From Cololabis saira (taxonomy: Eukaryota; Chordata; Actinopteri; Beloniformes; Belonidae), in NCBI RefSeq assembly GCF_033807715.1, contig NC_084596.1, positions 33,244,879 to 33,308,878 of the forward strand: DNA of 64,000 bases, in the 5' to 3' direction. Under the pieces are notes generated by a model. That model ran no database searches. It was given only the letters and a program-made list of their open reading frames with translations, and was not told the DNA's origin. Positions 1 through 13,499 of the stretch are shown one piece after another (the first letter of the stretch is position 1; each line of letters opens with the position of its first letter). The translations under genes were made by a program, and so were the position numbers.

Positions 1-1248
1 TCTTGATATTGCTATTGCTTGAGATTGCTATGTGTATCACTACTACTTTCCTCTTCCCAGCTATACTCAGCACAGATGTTCCTGCACAGTGTTCCCACTT
101 CTTGGTTGTGGTGATCCATTTATGCCAAACAGCCAGCATGTAGCAACCCATTATAATGTGCTGGATGTTTTCGGGAAATCTTTGCACAGTCTGCAGCTAG
201 GGTTTTGTCCAGTGTGGTAGACCCTAGTCTGTAATGTTCGCTCTCTAGGTATGTTTTGTACCGCTCTGATTAATGCCCCAGTGCTTCAGAAGTACCTGTA
301 CTTGTAGTATATATCCCAGGCTTTACAGTGTTGAATTAAACAGGGTGATTAGGCTTTTTCCTGTCAAAACAGCCACATTGTTAATAATTCTACCTCATAA
401 GAAGCACAATAAAGCCCTAAATACACCCCCTGCCCCACCGTCATCCCACCCTGTTCATCTTTTATCATTCAGGACTTGTCATTCAAAACCCTCACCTTAA
501 CTACTGATGATTTTCAGTTTGTGATTGGAGCCTAAGTTGCACACAAACACACTCTCACACCCCTCTGCCCACTAATCTATAGCAGACAAATGAGGCTGGG
601 CTAACAGAGTGGGGCAGGGAGAGAAAGGATTGACTCAGAGAGGGAGGCCTAATTACCAGAGACTCATTAGGAGTCTTAAAGAGGCTGTGATTAGAGATGT
701 TTGCTCACACAGCATGCTGCTGCTGGGCTTAATGACTGGGACTGATCACTTGCTAGTTTAGCCTACAGCGTGACGGGAATTAGAAAAGTGTGCAAACACA
801 AGAGTTGAGCTGTGTGGCTGCATCCAGCAAGTTTATTTGTTCACAAACATCTAGCTAGTGTTTAATCAGACTTGATTTTCAGATAAGATAACATTGCATT
901 AGAGGTGTAACAGTAGTGACAGTATCAACAGCACTGTTTGCTAATTGGATCAGCTGAAGAGCACATACACATTAATTAGAGGTGGTCCAGATTTTAGCCT
1001 AGAAGCGAGAGCACAACTTTGCACAACAAATTTGTTACTATTTTCCAACTGCAAAAAAAGAAAGGAGCATAAAACATCCTTTATGATGTTTAGATGACGT
1101 GCAAAAGCTTAAATATCCACCTGCTTCTTTCAGATCAGCACTGTGAGAATATTTCAAGTTCCCAGTGAACTTCGACAGCGGTGGAGGAAAGGTGGAGACG
1201 ATGGGGACAATGTTCCAAAGTTATGAGGCAGCTGTACAGTATGCAAGT
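1..1248. other. Gene-free stretch
   Basis: I see no coding exon here; the open frames are short and lack splice-flanked, family-like sequence. About 590-800 is less AT-rich, has several TAAT/ATTA-like motifs and no simple repeat, so it could be conserved regulatory DNA, but one sequence alone cannot show this. Confidence 0.5.
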
Positions 1249-1263
1249 AGAAATACGTCCAAC

Positions 1264-1703
1264 GTCCAAGTTTTCTTATATTTGGGAACCTATTCTTTCT
1301 TTTGTTAATTATTTGGCATCCTTGGAAGATTAATTTAATTTTATTTAATTTAATTATAGGGAAGTATGATATTGCTAACCATGTCTATTTTTTTAGGGTT
1401 CCTCTTATGTCTGTTTATTTAAATTTTTATTTATTTATTTATTTTTTGTTGTTTTGTGTGTCCTGTATTTTATTGTATTACTTTATTTTTCCTATTATTA
1501 TTGTCTTCAGTCAGAGTTTGATTGGTAATTGGTACTTACTTTGGTTTGTTATGTTAAGTTTTGTGTCCTTAATTATTTTACTTGTTTTTTTTTGTGTGTG
1601 GTAAAATATAAAACGGGGTATTCTGTCAAATCCTTTAAAAAATGTTTATCATGTAATATGCATTACATCGACTACCCAATAAAGAAACATGTTAAAAAAA
1701 AAA
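1264..1703 (+). mobile_element. 5'-truncated poly(A) retrotransposon insertion with 15-bp target duplication
   Basis: The 15-mer agaaatacgtccaac occurs at 1249-1263 and again, exactly, at 1704-1718. The 440 bp between them are AT- and T-rich and end in AATAAA (about 1680) followed by a short spacer and an A-run that abuts the second copy. A flanking direct repeat, a polyadenylation signal and an A-tail are what target-primed reverse transcription leaves. No coding domain is visible, so this is probably only the 3' UTR of an L1-like element, or another L1-mobilised transcript. The exact repeat suggests a fairly recent insertion. One or two A residues at the 3' junction could belong to either the tail or the duplication. 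Confidence 0.75.
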
Positions 1704-1718
1704 AGAAATACGTCCAAC

Positions 1719-2613
1719 ATGCTCACACACTTCGACAACAACACCCACTGCCAGGATTCAGGTGCAGACGACCCAAATGCAGGAGTTAACAGTCATGACA
1801 TGAGAGTTTGACAACAAGGTGAAGTCAAACTCTCACACAGGGAATAACACATTCAAACAAGAAGAACATTTAAAACAGGAAGTCAGGCTAAACAGAACGG
1901 AGGCAACAGTAGGATAAGAAATAACATCAAAACTAACAAATATATATTATATTACATTCAGAACTCAAGATCAAACCATAAAAGCATAAAGCACAGATGT
2001 TCCAGTCACGTGAGCTAGAAAAAGGAGACTGCAGAAGTTCAAAACCCTGCACTGCAGCTTTTAATCAGCCCATAGATGTGAGAGCAGACAAACCAAAGTA
2101 ATTAGAGCTGTTTGTAGAGCTTAAAGTATGTATTTAAAGTCCGTGACCCTAACTCTGAAGAGATGCACGCCCTCAAAGACTGAACATGAGTTGTCCACTG
2201 CACCCGCTGTTACAGATGAATGGACTCCCTCTGCTAATGAAAGATATTTACATTCAGAAACCTTTAAGGTTCCCATTCTCTTAAGGTCCAACACATTTCA
2301 GTAATCAGTACAGGGGGAGGTGGGGGAATGGGTGTGTGGGTGGTGGCTACATTTAAAGGTGATACGAGTCACGGAGCTACAGAACTCCCGGGATACGATT
2401 CACCTCAGAAGATGCTGAATCTTCCTGAGAGCCTCTTGTTAGATTTCCTGAACTGCGGTGGATTGTCTGGAATAAACTCCAATCCCTCTTAAAGCAGAGA
2501 GCAGGGGATGGTGGCAGAGGTAGTAAAAGCTGAGAGGATCAAGGATGCGAGTGCCAGAGCAGAGGCTCTGATACTGAAATGAGTAGCAGCTTTGCCCTTT
2601 GTTCTAGCTTCTT
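1719..2613. other. Gene-free stretch
   Basis: No exon, RNA gene or clear repeat family is recognised. Base composition is ordinary for fish intergenic DNA. Confidence 0.4.
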
Positions 2614-2736
2614 ATCCATCCATCCATCCATCCATCCATCCATCCATCCATCCATCCATCCATCCATCCATCCATCCATCCATCCATCCATCCATCCATC
2701 CATCCATCCATCCATCCATCCATCCATCCATCCATC
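2614..2736. repeat. (ATCC)n microsatellite
   Basis: About 30 uninterrupted tetranucleotide units, with no substitution visible. Open frames through it on both strands (repeats of Ile-His-Pro-Ser or Met-Asp-Gly-Trp) are products of the repeat and not genes. The purity suggests a polymorphic, mutable locus. Confidence 0.97.
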
Positions 2737-3416
2737 GTGACCTCCTCTCTGGTTATTCAACTGCAGCAAACGGCAGGACTGATCCATTTGTTTGTTTTCT
2801 GAACCCAGGATTTGCAGCGATAGATTAGACAACAAAAGCATATGGAAAAGATAAAGAACACTTAGGTAATGGATTTTGGCAGACTCTCCATGACTGCTGA
2901 GAACGCATCCTCTTTCCATCTCTCAGCTGTCCTTCTTTTTTGTTGCTCTAAATATGTCTGTATTTCCTGGCAGAAAAAAAAGCTTAATCTCTTAATGAGG
3001 ATGAAGGGTTAACTACCTCCAACCATAAGTTAGACAGCAAGTGTATTTGGAGTGCTTCTACGCTACACAAGAATACAATGGGACATGTGCTTTTTCCATA
3101 GGAGAAAAGAAAAGGGAGTTTTTAATCAGATTTAAAAAAAAAAAAAAATACAACAAGAACTGCTGTGTTGATTCCACGGCCTTTTGTCTCTCAAAATGTT
3201 GACAGTTTCCTGTTTTTAAAAGTTGGATCTATTTGTTTAATTTGTTTCAGACGCCCATCATGATCACATGTAATCAACTATTTAAATAATTCATGCACCA
3301 AACCTCCCCACACACGTGTCATAGTACAGAGATCAGATTTTCTCCTCGACAACACTGCGGCACAATTTAAATAAATCATTTCACCTGATTAACTCAGTCA
3401 GGTAACATGACTCATT
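2737..3416. other. Gene-free stretch
   Basis: No coding or RNA feature is seen. There is a 15-bp A-run near 3133. Confidence 0.4.
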
Positions 3417-3830
3417 AAATCAGAATCAGAAATCAGAATCAGAAATCACTTCATTTCACCACATGTACAAGGTACACAGGGACGTAACCTGGTAAAAACA
3501 GCTCCACTGAGCAATAAAATAACAAATTAGAAATAAAAATAGAAAAAAATATAATATGTAAGTAGAAAATATATATGTATGTAATATGTACAGTGACCAG
3601 AAGTATTTACAGGATGGCAGGAATGAAAAAGGAAATAAAGTGTTCTTTAAGTGTCTTTAGAAGGCTTTATTTAAGAGGGTGGTGGTCTGGGGAAAAACTG
3701 TTCAAGTGCCTGGTGGTTTTGGTTCTGATGGACCTGTGACCTGAGACCTGATGGGAAGGGAGTGAACAGGGAGCGAGCTGCTCCCCCACTATCCTCCTGG
3801 CCCTCTGCCGGGACCTGCCATCGTGCAGAT
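3417..3830. repeat. Probable old dispersed repeat (non-LTR 3' region type)
   Basis: The stretch opens with tandem copies of aatcagaatcag and continues into a GC-richer block about 3670-3820, with phrases such as tgcctggtggttttggttctg. I recall this arrangement from abundant fish repeats, usually read as the reverse of a LINE-like 3' end. The assignment rests on memory of the family and not on a second copy in this window. The two minus-strand open frames here (about 100 aa) look like nothing known. Confidence 0.4.
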
Positions 3831-4472
3831 GTAAATGTACAATAAGTAAAGAAAACAACAATAATAAGGACAAGCTGAGTGCGGAGTATATATGGATTAA
3901 AGGAGGCAGTGATGGAGCATATGGAGACGTGCATGCACTCTTGAACTGTAATATTTGTGCCATTTAAGCCCATCGTGTTTTCAACCACGTGAACTCATGA
4001 AAATCAGGATATGAAATCTAGAACGAGAGAAAAGAGGGGGGTTCCTGTCTGACGGGTTTACCCCTGAACTCCTGCTAGTGGAAAGGCACCTTTAGTTAGT
4101 TATTTTTTTATGAATTGGCATTATATGCATATATGTCTCTGAGGCCTAAAAGAGGGGTGACGTAAAGGAAAAGACACGTGAGAACGGCCTCAGTTATGTA
4201 TCATATCATTTTTTCTTAATTTTAATGAATGTAAAAATGTTCTTTAAAGTCCTGATGGCGTCCTGACAAACTAATACTCGGTCACATTCGTCCTACATCA
4301 CATTTCACTGAAAGTGTAAAAGATCTGCAGCTGAAACAGATTCATCCTTCAGGTCTGGATAAATCTGTTTGAGTTGAAATTGTGTGTAAGATTTTGTTTC
4401 CTTGAACACCTAAAATAAAAAGATTTCATTGCATGTTTATTCATCTGCCTTATTTTTTTATTTATTGGTTTA
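3831..4472. other. Gene-free stretch
   Basis: No supported feature. Confidence 0.4.
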
Positions 4473-4640
4473 TTTGACAGGGACAATGCACATCAATAAA
4501 AACCTTGCTGTTAATGTGCCAGAGTTAGCCAAGAGGCTATTTTTCATCTGTAGTCCCTGGACAGTAAGAATACAAAAAAGTACAGAAAGATACAGAAAGT
4601 ACAGAAAAATACAAAAGTACAAAAATACAGAAAGGTGCAA
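4449..4640 (+). repeat. Dispersed repeat family A, copy 1
   Basis: It contains tttatttgacagggacaatg, then tgccagagttagccaagagg and a gtccctggac block. Close matches recur at about 19946-19994 (agccaaaaggctattt and gtccctggac) and at about 44017-44045 (tttattttagacgggacaat). It is therefore a repeat with at least three diverged copies here. No inverted ends, coding domain or target duplication were found, so I leave the class open. The tail is a degenerate run of tacagaaa units. Confidence 0.6.
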
Positions 4641-4644
4641 TTGA

Positions 4645-7149
4645 GTTTTAGTGCTGACAGAGCTGAGTATTAATCAACCATTTCTATAAATGAGCTCTAA
4701 ATAAACTGTATGTGTCCAGACAGTCCAGTTCTCTGATAGTTGCAGGGATGGGCCTTGTGCAGGTAAAACCTCTAAAACATGCCAGGTGTTGGCCCTCATG
4801 CATCTGAACTGGAAACTCTGATTTACAGTTTATTTATACTTCCCCTTAGACCAGTTTTACGGTAGTTTTAGTGTTAAAGTCTGGACTCTTTATATCATCA
4901 GTGAAGAATAATTTCCAAATGAGTCCCAGAGAAAAGTTGCGTTTCATTTCGTTAATGAACAAACATCATCCCTGTGCTTGTTTAACGCGACTGAGTTTAG
5001 ATCTTAAACAACACTTGGAAAACAAATGATCATCCCTAATAGATGTAAAGACTTCATTATTTCATGAGCGTCTGAAACGTGCACAGGCGGGCAAACGCAA
5101 GCGCACACGGGGATGTGCGGCGTAGACGTACGCTCGCAACAACACCGCTTCTTTTTAAATAACAAGAAGAAAACAGCTTCAGTCACACAACTCTTCTGAA
5201 TTATCACCTCCTTGCTCGTGGCTGTTTATGAATACAAATTGAATTTCCACTGCAAACCTTGTTGCAGTCATGGCTCATTTGATTTATTCCTTAATGAATA
5301 TTCAACCCCTCAACTCAGGAGATGGGAACACATTTCCACACAAAATGAGACCTGGTTTTTATTGTGGCTCATTCTTTCCTATATCTAGAAGTACATTACG
5401 CTTACGCGCGTTGCTGCTTCGGAGCGAACAGGCTTGTTCCAGTTTGGTCGGGGGGAAACAAAAGAAACTAAGACAAGGAGGGAGAGCGTTATGCGATCAG
5501 TTTTGTGGTGAATGTTTTCCCCTCGAAAAGTTCTCCCTGCTTTCTTAGTTCAAGTGATCAGAGAATTTTGTTGCCTTACACTGAATTAAGAAACTGTCAC
5601 ATACATTAGAGACAGATAAGGAGATCTACTGAATGGATTCAGGGACTAAACCCTCCGTATTGACTGTCCAGTGTGACAAAGATGCTGGTAGACACATTTA
5701 TCAACATGTGCTGTTAGCCACATTCTGCACAAACACCATTAATGTTGTGTAGATAATGTGCAATTGACTGTATGGCTTTTAAATAATGTAGCGGCTTGTT
5801 TGGGGCCATAAGGAGAATTTAAAGAGTATTGATAGGCTAAGCTGCCATGGTGTAGGATGTATGCAGTCAGAAGGCTCTGCTCCGAGTTGAGATGGCAAAC
5901 AATGTGCTTACAGTAGAATAGGTCAGAGTTGGTACAATAAAAACGAAGACGCGAGCAGACGACAGCCGTCTGAGTTAGAAGTAAGGCGGGCGGAGGAAAA
6001 CAAGGTGATAGTTGAGGTGGAGGAAGAGGGATGTTGGGGGAAAAGATGGGAAAAGGGTTAGATATGGAGATGTTGGGGCCATCTCTCTATCCACGGCATT
6101 GCTGCGGGCAACGGGAGGAGTAAAGTTGTTAACTAGTGTGTGGACAGGAGTGTCAGGCGGAGCAGAGGTCCATCAGGAAAATGAGACACCTGGGCTCTAT
6201 TATGGCCTCAGGTGCATCATGGGAGGACAAAAGGAAACTTTGGTGGAAATAGATTCCAGACAGTGAAAAGAACAGGAGAGAATTCAATCAGCTGTAAGCA
6301 TTTCTTCTCCTGAAATGTTGGTATTATGTTCAGTGTGCGGAAAGTAATTTTCTCCTTTCCGTGCATTTTGAGGACATTTTTATTTTAAGCTTTTCTTCCA
6401 GCTTCCTATGTCCATAACATCACGTTAAAACAGTTGCGACCCATTTGCACTGTCTCCTCTGGACATGATGATATAATTCAAGTATTTGATCCATTCATGG
6501 TGCTTTCATCTGCTTTTGTCATCACATAAATGCAGATTATATAGTATGAGATCCCTTTGCAGGCTTTTAAAGGGGCTGGAACTTGTATTTATCAAATACT
6601 ATAATGAGAGCCAAGATGCGCTCTTATTTTTTTTTAAATCCATCTAGATCTACAAATATGTGGAGAAAAAATTCCCTCTCTTAGAATCCCAAGGTTTTAT
6701 TTGAGGCTCAACAGAATAAAAAGGTTATTTATTTAGTAAATGCATCCTTTGATAATCAACCACCTTGTATTTGACCAGTGTTAAGTTGATATAATGTCAA
6801 TTAGATGAAATTTGAGTTATTGCAGTGCCATGATGCTTTTCTTCTTCTTCTGGTATTCTGTTCTGCAGAGTTTCAGGTGTGTTTGGAAACGTTGTTCTGT
6901 TGTTTTGTCTTTTCAAGTGAGCTTCAGCTGTCAAACAGATCATCCTGCATTTAGACTTTTGGAACGAGGTGAACGCTGTTAATCAGGTTTTTACCAAACA
7001 TGGTGCTATGCAATGCAAGCAAATCCCCCCACTTTGGCTCTCCTTAAGGGGGTAACGTGAGGTGTTGAGCAAAAGACGACTGGGTGGGCAGGTGAAGAGA
7101 CAAGATAAAAAGCAGACGGACCAGCATCAGGTTTTAGGGTTCGTTTTGC
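4645..7149. other. Gene-free stretch with locally raised CpG
   Basis: No exon is supported. About 5060-5150 and 5395-5460 are relatively CpG-rich (for example ttacgcttacgcgcgttgct near 5397) against an AT-rich background. This could mark a regulatory element or an unmethylated patch. No start codon with an open frame and donor was found that looks like a real first exon. Confidence 0.35.
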
Positions 7150-7430
7150 TGTAGGATTTACTGACGCTAAGCACAAATCCATTAGTTGGCAAGTTTCTTT
7201 AAGGACCCTTGTGAAGGTATTGGAGCAGACATCCCAAAGCCCCGACCTCAATCCTGTATAAAATGTGTGGGCATCGCTGAAAAGGTGCAAAAATGTCCAT
7301 AAACGTGACTCAGCTGCAGCTCTTCTGCCGGGAGAAGTGAGGCACCGGGATGCTTTGAGAGGCTCGTGGTGGACTAACCACAATGTTTCAACGGAGTTGA
7401 ACGGTTGAAAGGATGCAACCATAAATTAAT
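7150..7430 (+). mobile_element. Relic of a Tc1-like transposase
   Basis: Reading from 7229, the frame gives T-S-Q-S-P-D-L-N-P-V, a stop at 7259-7261, then N-V-W-A-S-L-K. This matches the SPDLNPIENLW block around the second catalytic Asp of Tc1-family DDE transposases, with the conserved I-E replaced by V-stop. The frame then stays open to about 7408. No ends or TA duplication were found. The copy is dead because of the stop and the missing rest of the protein. Confidence 0.5.
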
Positions 7431-10400
7431 CAAGTAAACGTCTAACCTTGAAGAATATAGTGATATAAAATTCTCTATAGCCATCCTACTCCTTTTTCCT
7501 GACATTTTCTGGACTTTGTATTATTTTGGGTGCACGCCAGGAAGGGCACACACATTTCAAACACGGACACCATGACATCAACAGCAGTCAAGGTCATTGT
7601 AGATCTTCAGTGCTGATATTCACATGTGACTTTATGTTTATCCCTATATTTGGTGTTTATTCCAATAAGAAACATATTTTTTTGTCTTTCATCCTATGAT
7701 TTATCTGATGAAAACATTTGCTGTGGCAAAATATTTTGAGGAAAAAAAAAGGCAGATATATTTCCACCCGATTGTGTTTTTCTAGATTCTGTGAGGAATT
7801 AACACATTTAAAGTGGTTTCTGTGACAAGTCTGCAAAAAACAACCATCTTAACCAAGTATCCACGATATGCATCCTTCAGTATTATGAAGAAACCTCACA
7901 TTTAATCTGTTATGATCGGTATCAATGAAGAAGAAAAACATGTTTCTCTGACCATTAGCCAGTGTACATACAGTGTGAGCAGCGGCCCGGGGCTGTGCAC
8001 TTAGTGGGGATTGTAATGGCACAGCTTTAAAGGGGGATTAATGCAGTATAGTCAAATGAGAAAAACACTCCTGCAGAAACAAACACATACTATAATCAAT
8101 CGGACAAATACATTATAAAGAGTCAGAAATGCATGATACATCAGTCTGCTTGCTGTAAACGGTGAAACATTACATTTCAATAATTAACATGAATTTCACC
8201 TGAAAAATTGCCATTTCGCATGGTTAGAAAGTCTTATCTCAAATGTTGGTCTTTAAAGTGTTAGTTTTTCCTTTCATCTCCAAGAATGTCAGGGGATCAT
8301 AAGTTCAAATTTAATTTCCAATATTCGAACATCTCTTCTGATACCTCGGCCTATTTTAGCCACCTCCCCTCTTAGCCTCTGATGTTCCCTCTTTGCATGA
8401 TAAACAGCTTTCCAGCCCTCAGAGTGTGCATGTGGCCCACATTTATTCCTATGTGTGGTATATTAAAGCAGACGATTCTGCTTTGGGTGTGGGAGATGAA
8501 ATAAATATATAAATAAGAAAGTAAATAAACAGTCAAATTAAGCAGGCCCAGTAATAAGGTAAGCTGTTTAGGTCTTTCTGAGATTGATATTTGCAGGCAG
8601 ACAGGAGAGGGGCCAAATTAATGACAGCAAACATAATGCCATTGGGATACTTAGGAGTGTGTCCAATACTTTAAGTAATAGCGTTAATGGTGAATTTGAA
8701 GGAATTTAATTTTCAACATCAAACAGCGGCGCCTTTGGAAAGCCACCACCCACCGCTGCCACATGTTGGGGCTTCAATAGCTTCTGAACTTGCTTCCTCT
8801 CAGAAGGAGGAAGAGGAGAAAATCATGTCTGGGGTGGCAGGGCATGCAGCGAGGCAGGCGGCTCAAAACTTCCAGGCAGGTTGACGCCTGTTAGGCTCAG
8901 GCCCACAGCGAGGAGCATGGCCAGTAAGTAAGGTTATTGGGAAATAATTAGCCTAGCCCAGGAATCAGCAGGGATAGCAAAGTCCTCTGGGGCAGAACGC
9001 CATCGCCCCTGGCCCTGTTTCCACAGCTAATTAACTATGAAGAGATGTTTTTAATAAGGTTGTCTTTGTTAAAGAAAGATGCTGAAACTATATGCAGAGA
9101 GAGGGAACTTTCTGATGAGGAGAAGACAGCAAACACACAAACCCAATTGTGGAACTGATGACAAAATCAGAAGCTATTTCGGAGCTTTGAAAGGTGTACG
9201 GTGGGACGTTTTCACATTATTTCAAAACCCTATCAACCTCTGTATAAGAGCCCGATTTTCCAGTCAATTCTAGCAAAAAAATTGGATGCCTCACTCCCTG
9301 TTTCCTTAGTGGACATCAGCCCCCAGTGGCCGCACGCCCCCCTGCCTGTCATCCCCTGAAACAGCCGCTTGCTCAGGTCTACTAGAATAAAAAAAAAAAA
9401 AGTAAGCCTTTATAGCTGGAGGCCACAGGAGGGTGACGCAGCCCTAATCACCCTCCTCCCACGACAGCACTCATCAAGACAGCAGCTTCAACAAATCAAT
9501 CTCCCTCTGACAGTTCATTTAGACTGAATTAATTTGGAATTAGGGGCCATTACTGCAATTGGCAGGCGTGGATATTCCCTTAACACAGGCTGTTATCCTG
9601 CTTTGGGGATAAAGAAAAAGAGCCGACATTTCGTTTTCTTTTTTTCTGCCCCTTCAGAATCGACTGGATGAGGTGTTTTTCTGTGCTGATCGCCGGGCTG
9701 AGGGAGAAACACATTGGATTTTCAGTTTAACTAAATCATCACTGTTCTCAATCAACGGACTCTGCTGATTGTATTTTTTTTTTCTCTCTCTGTCGTCTTG
9801 TTGATACCAAATGGAAGTGAAATAGGTGCTTAAATGAGGCCCGGTGCTCTATTGACTGTTAAATTGTTGCCTGGGGCCAATTAAAAGTCTGATAGTCTGT
9901 TGTAATAGCAAAGTAAACAGTCAAAGTTGGGTTCTTCACGACTGTTTCTGAAGTTTTACAAGTCTGTTACCCCCCCGAAGAAGAATTCTCCTCCACTGTG
10001 GGTTTCCTGCAGCTCGATCTGCCGAACACACGGGCTCGGCCTCCGTGTCTCGCTGGGAGGCAGAGGCTTGAAGTTTACCCAGGGTTCTTACGCCCCTGTG
10101 ACCCGGAGGTTTCACCAGGACAGCTGGGCTCCATGGAGACTGATCTCCGACAACACAAACACTCCAACATCACACACACTGCTCCGCAGGCCCGCACACT
10201 GACACATGCACACGCTGAAAAAGCTACATACCGTCCGACTCGCTGTGATTATTCACTTCTGATTCTGTGTTTGGTGCACCAGCCATGATTTTTATAACAT
10301 TTACATTTCTTTTAATTTTGGACAGTGAGATAATCGGGTAAAATTCTTTCTTCAGCTGTTTTCCTTATGCAGTTATGTCAGTGATCATGTTTGAATGTAA

Positions 10401-13400
10401 AAGCCTACTGATCCATCAAAAAGACAAATGAGACATGGCCGTGCACGCTCACACTCCCTCCTGGGGAGACAGTTTAATATACTACATAAAATATACCATG
10501 TATACTCTATAAACTCACCGCTTTATCAGGTACACCGAGGCTGGTGAGAGTATTTATACTCGTTCTTTTCTCTTTCTTTGTTATAGACATGGCAGATGAG
10601 GTGTGCAAGGTGTCTGTGGTCCAACCATGAGATCAGAGTAAATATTAACCCTGACACGCTGCTGTGGAAATACCTCAGCGGCTTACAAGGGCTGCAAAGA
10701 GCAGAGCCGTTGGGATGGGTGGGAGGAAAGGAAGAGAGGAAGAAGGACGCCGACATTTAGGTGAGCTTAAAGGTAAACTGCAGGGCAACGCACGCGCTAA
10801 CCTCCACATGCACGGACATACATACACACACACCGACGCCCTCCCAGTCCTCCCGCGTCAACACTCCAGAGGACAAATCTTCATCTTTCTGAGGACACGT
10901 TCGCTCAACGCGTTCACAGAGCCAGACCAGCAGATGTGCGCTGGAGGACACGCATCCAGATTAACTCTCACTAACTCCCACTGAAAGTCCACAAGTCTCC
11001 ACACATCCATGCTTTTCTTAAAAACAATGTCTGAAAGTATTTATTTCGGTGCAGACAGTTTAAAAAAGAAATGATGTTAGCTATTTTTTTGGGGTCCATT
11101 GCTCGTGAGCGCTTCGGTTCAGCTTCTCTTCCTTAATACCTGAGAAAGGATGTTATGGTCTAAGCAGGCCATAAAAGCCCCTGAGGTTGGAGAATGATTG
11201 CATCACGAATGCATGCTAAAGCTGAGAGCAGACAGTGCGACCCTCTATTTCTTATGTTTTCAGGCCTGGGCTGAATGTTCCATCTGCCCGAGAAATATGA
11301 CAGTGATTTCACCGACACCCTCTCAGCCTCCAGCGTCAGCGGACCGGACAGACTGCCTGTGTAGTGGCCGTGCTCGTGTCATGTGTCCTGAAAGCAGGAG
11401 GGGGAAAAGAAGAAGACAAGGGGAAAGAGAACGATAAGAAACTTGTGGTGAAAGTTGCGGTGGGGGTGCGACATTTCAACAGTGGGCTGATAATGGAGTC
11501 GCCATACTCTGCACGGGTTCAGGGGAAGAGGGATGTACATGAGGAATGTAACAAACGCCGCAGACGTAAAGAGTACGTACACTACAACATGATGGATTCT
11601 GATTGTTTATGCATGAATGTCCCTCGCATTTATAAATATATTACCAGCTCCTTCACCAAACCAGTTCAGCCGACATGTAACACGGTAACGTTCTGAGGGT
11701 TTTCATCTCGGGGGCCTCTTTTCCTTCCTACTTTGGTATAAATCATTGATTGATGCAAAACTCTTCACAATATCCACAGATTATTGAGTTGCAACGTTAT
11801 AGGAAAAAAATAATCCTACATTTTTGTTTTTCTGCATCTGAAATGTCATCAGAGGAGGGAAGTGTCGAAGGAGCTGTTTTAAGAGTAGAGGGAGCTGCTC
11901 GGGGACGACACAAATCCAACGCAGCAGTGAAATCTTTAAGACACGTTACAGACGGCGTGTGAAAACACAAATATCCACAAAATTCACTCTGGGAGTTCCT
12001 GACAGAGACAAAGTATGACGAGGACAGGTAATCCTTCAGAGTCATCTCTTCATGCTCCTTCTCCTGACCTCCGTATTACTTTCACTCTAGTCGCTGATGT
12101 TTCAGATTCGTCCAAATACATGTAGGATTCATATCAGCACTAAAACGGTCATTATTCTGGATAAGGAGTGATCATCATTCATCTCTGCTGACAGCATTTT
12201 TTCCATCGTGTGCTGCTTCCTTGTCCACTCTAGCTTGTGTTTTAGGGCTCGTCTTGTTGTGACGCTGCATCTCCAGCGAATAATCTCCACCTGTGAAGTG
12301 GGCTTGTTATAATAAAGCAGGAGGACCTTCTGGACCTAATTCTTCGCACATTATTTCACTATTTCCTGGTGTTCATGTATCAGAGTGTATTAGAGATTTT
12401 CGTTTTCTACTTTTCCAAGTAGATTAAATAAAGAAGATTTCTGTTTCTGAAGATGAGGTTAGTTGTGATTCAAACAGTCCCGTCTTCAAACTGCAGACCA
12501 TCATTTTTCTGCAGGAAACAATTTGTTTGGGATAAACTCTCATCATAAATGGTTACATAGCTTTGCATTTACCAATTCAGAGGTTCCCTAAATGCAGTAA
12601 AATGTGAAATCAAGTTGAGATAAGTCTGGGAAAGCTGGATAATTCAACTCTTATTTAAAGAAAGTGATGCTGCAGCACCCTGGAAATCTGAGCCACTCAC
12701 TTAATGACACATTTTTAGGACTTTTAGGACTTTTAGGACATTTTTAGGTGACTCCGAACAAAGAGGCAGGGTTGTGCTCCCTTTGAATTTTGGAGGCGGT
12801 GATCACTTCAGACACCTTAATATATACAATCAAGCACTTAAAAAGAAATCTTTTTCTTATGCAGTCACAAAAAATATTTCCAATTCTAATCCTTGAACAT
12901 CCACATGAGCAGGGGTGGGAGACAATTAAAGCACAAAATACTTAATTATCATTTATCATTATCAATTATTATCAATTATCATTAAAAACAAAGAAAATAT
13001 AATAAGTGTAAAGCTCATATCACAGAACTATCATGTCGTTTCAAAATGGGATTTCATCATGCTCCTGAACAAACAAGATTTAGAGATTATGAGCAACAGA
13101 GATGCAGACTAATCGCAGGATTTGTGGGAGTAAATGCTTTAAAATCTGGGGATTTTAAAGCCAACTAAAGCTAAAGCTGTGGGTTAGCTTTAATTCCACT
13201 GTGAGATGCAAAGCAGTTGCAACTTTTGTCTTTATGATCTTGAAACATCATACGTGACAGATCATCTGATATATTTATCTATTGATTTATTTATTTTTAA
13301 GACTTGGTGTATTTTTGTGTTCAATCTTCCAGAGTTGAAATTGTGGAAAGAGGGTGAAGGTTAAACTTTCCTAGTTTAATGTGGAGCATGCAAAGAAGCC

Positions 13401-13499
13401 GCTAAAGAGCCTGTAAAGTCCCCCCAGTTTTTCAGATGAACCTTTGGTCTCTTGGTGCAGACAAACTCCCAGAGTTGCTCCACAAGCTGCTTTTAAACG
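7431..13499. other. Long gene-free stretch upstream of dmbx1; possible regulatory islands
   Basis: I find no coding exon or RNA gene. Between about 8880 and 9930 there are non-repetitive blocks rich in TAATTA/AATTA-type homeodomain core sites, separated by GC-richer sequence (about 8920-9070, 9430-9620, 9830-9920). These are the usual look of vertebrate conserved noncoding elements near developmental genes. A short (CA)n lies near 10815. Confidence 0.4.

Noticed and set aside
2614..2736. Regular repeats that might be taken for a CRISPR array
   Set aside because: No unique spacers; this and the other arrays are simple or tandem repeats in a vertebrate genome.
2539..2919. Open frames with Met-Asp-Gly-Trp or Ile-His-Pro-Ser repeats
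   Set aside because: These come from the (ATCC)n array; flanking parts resemble no protein.
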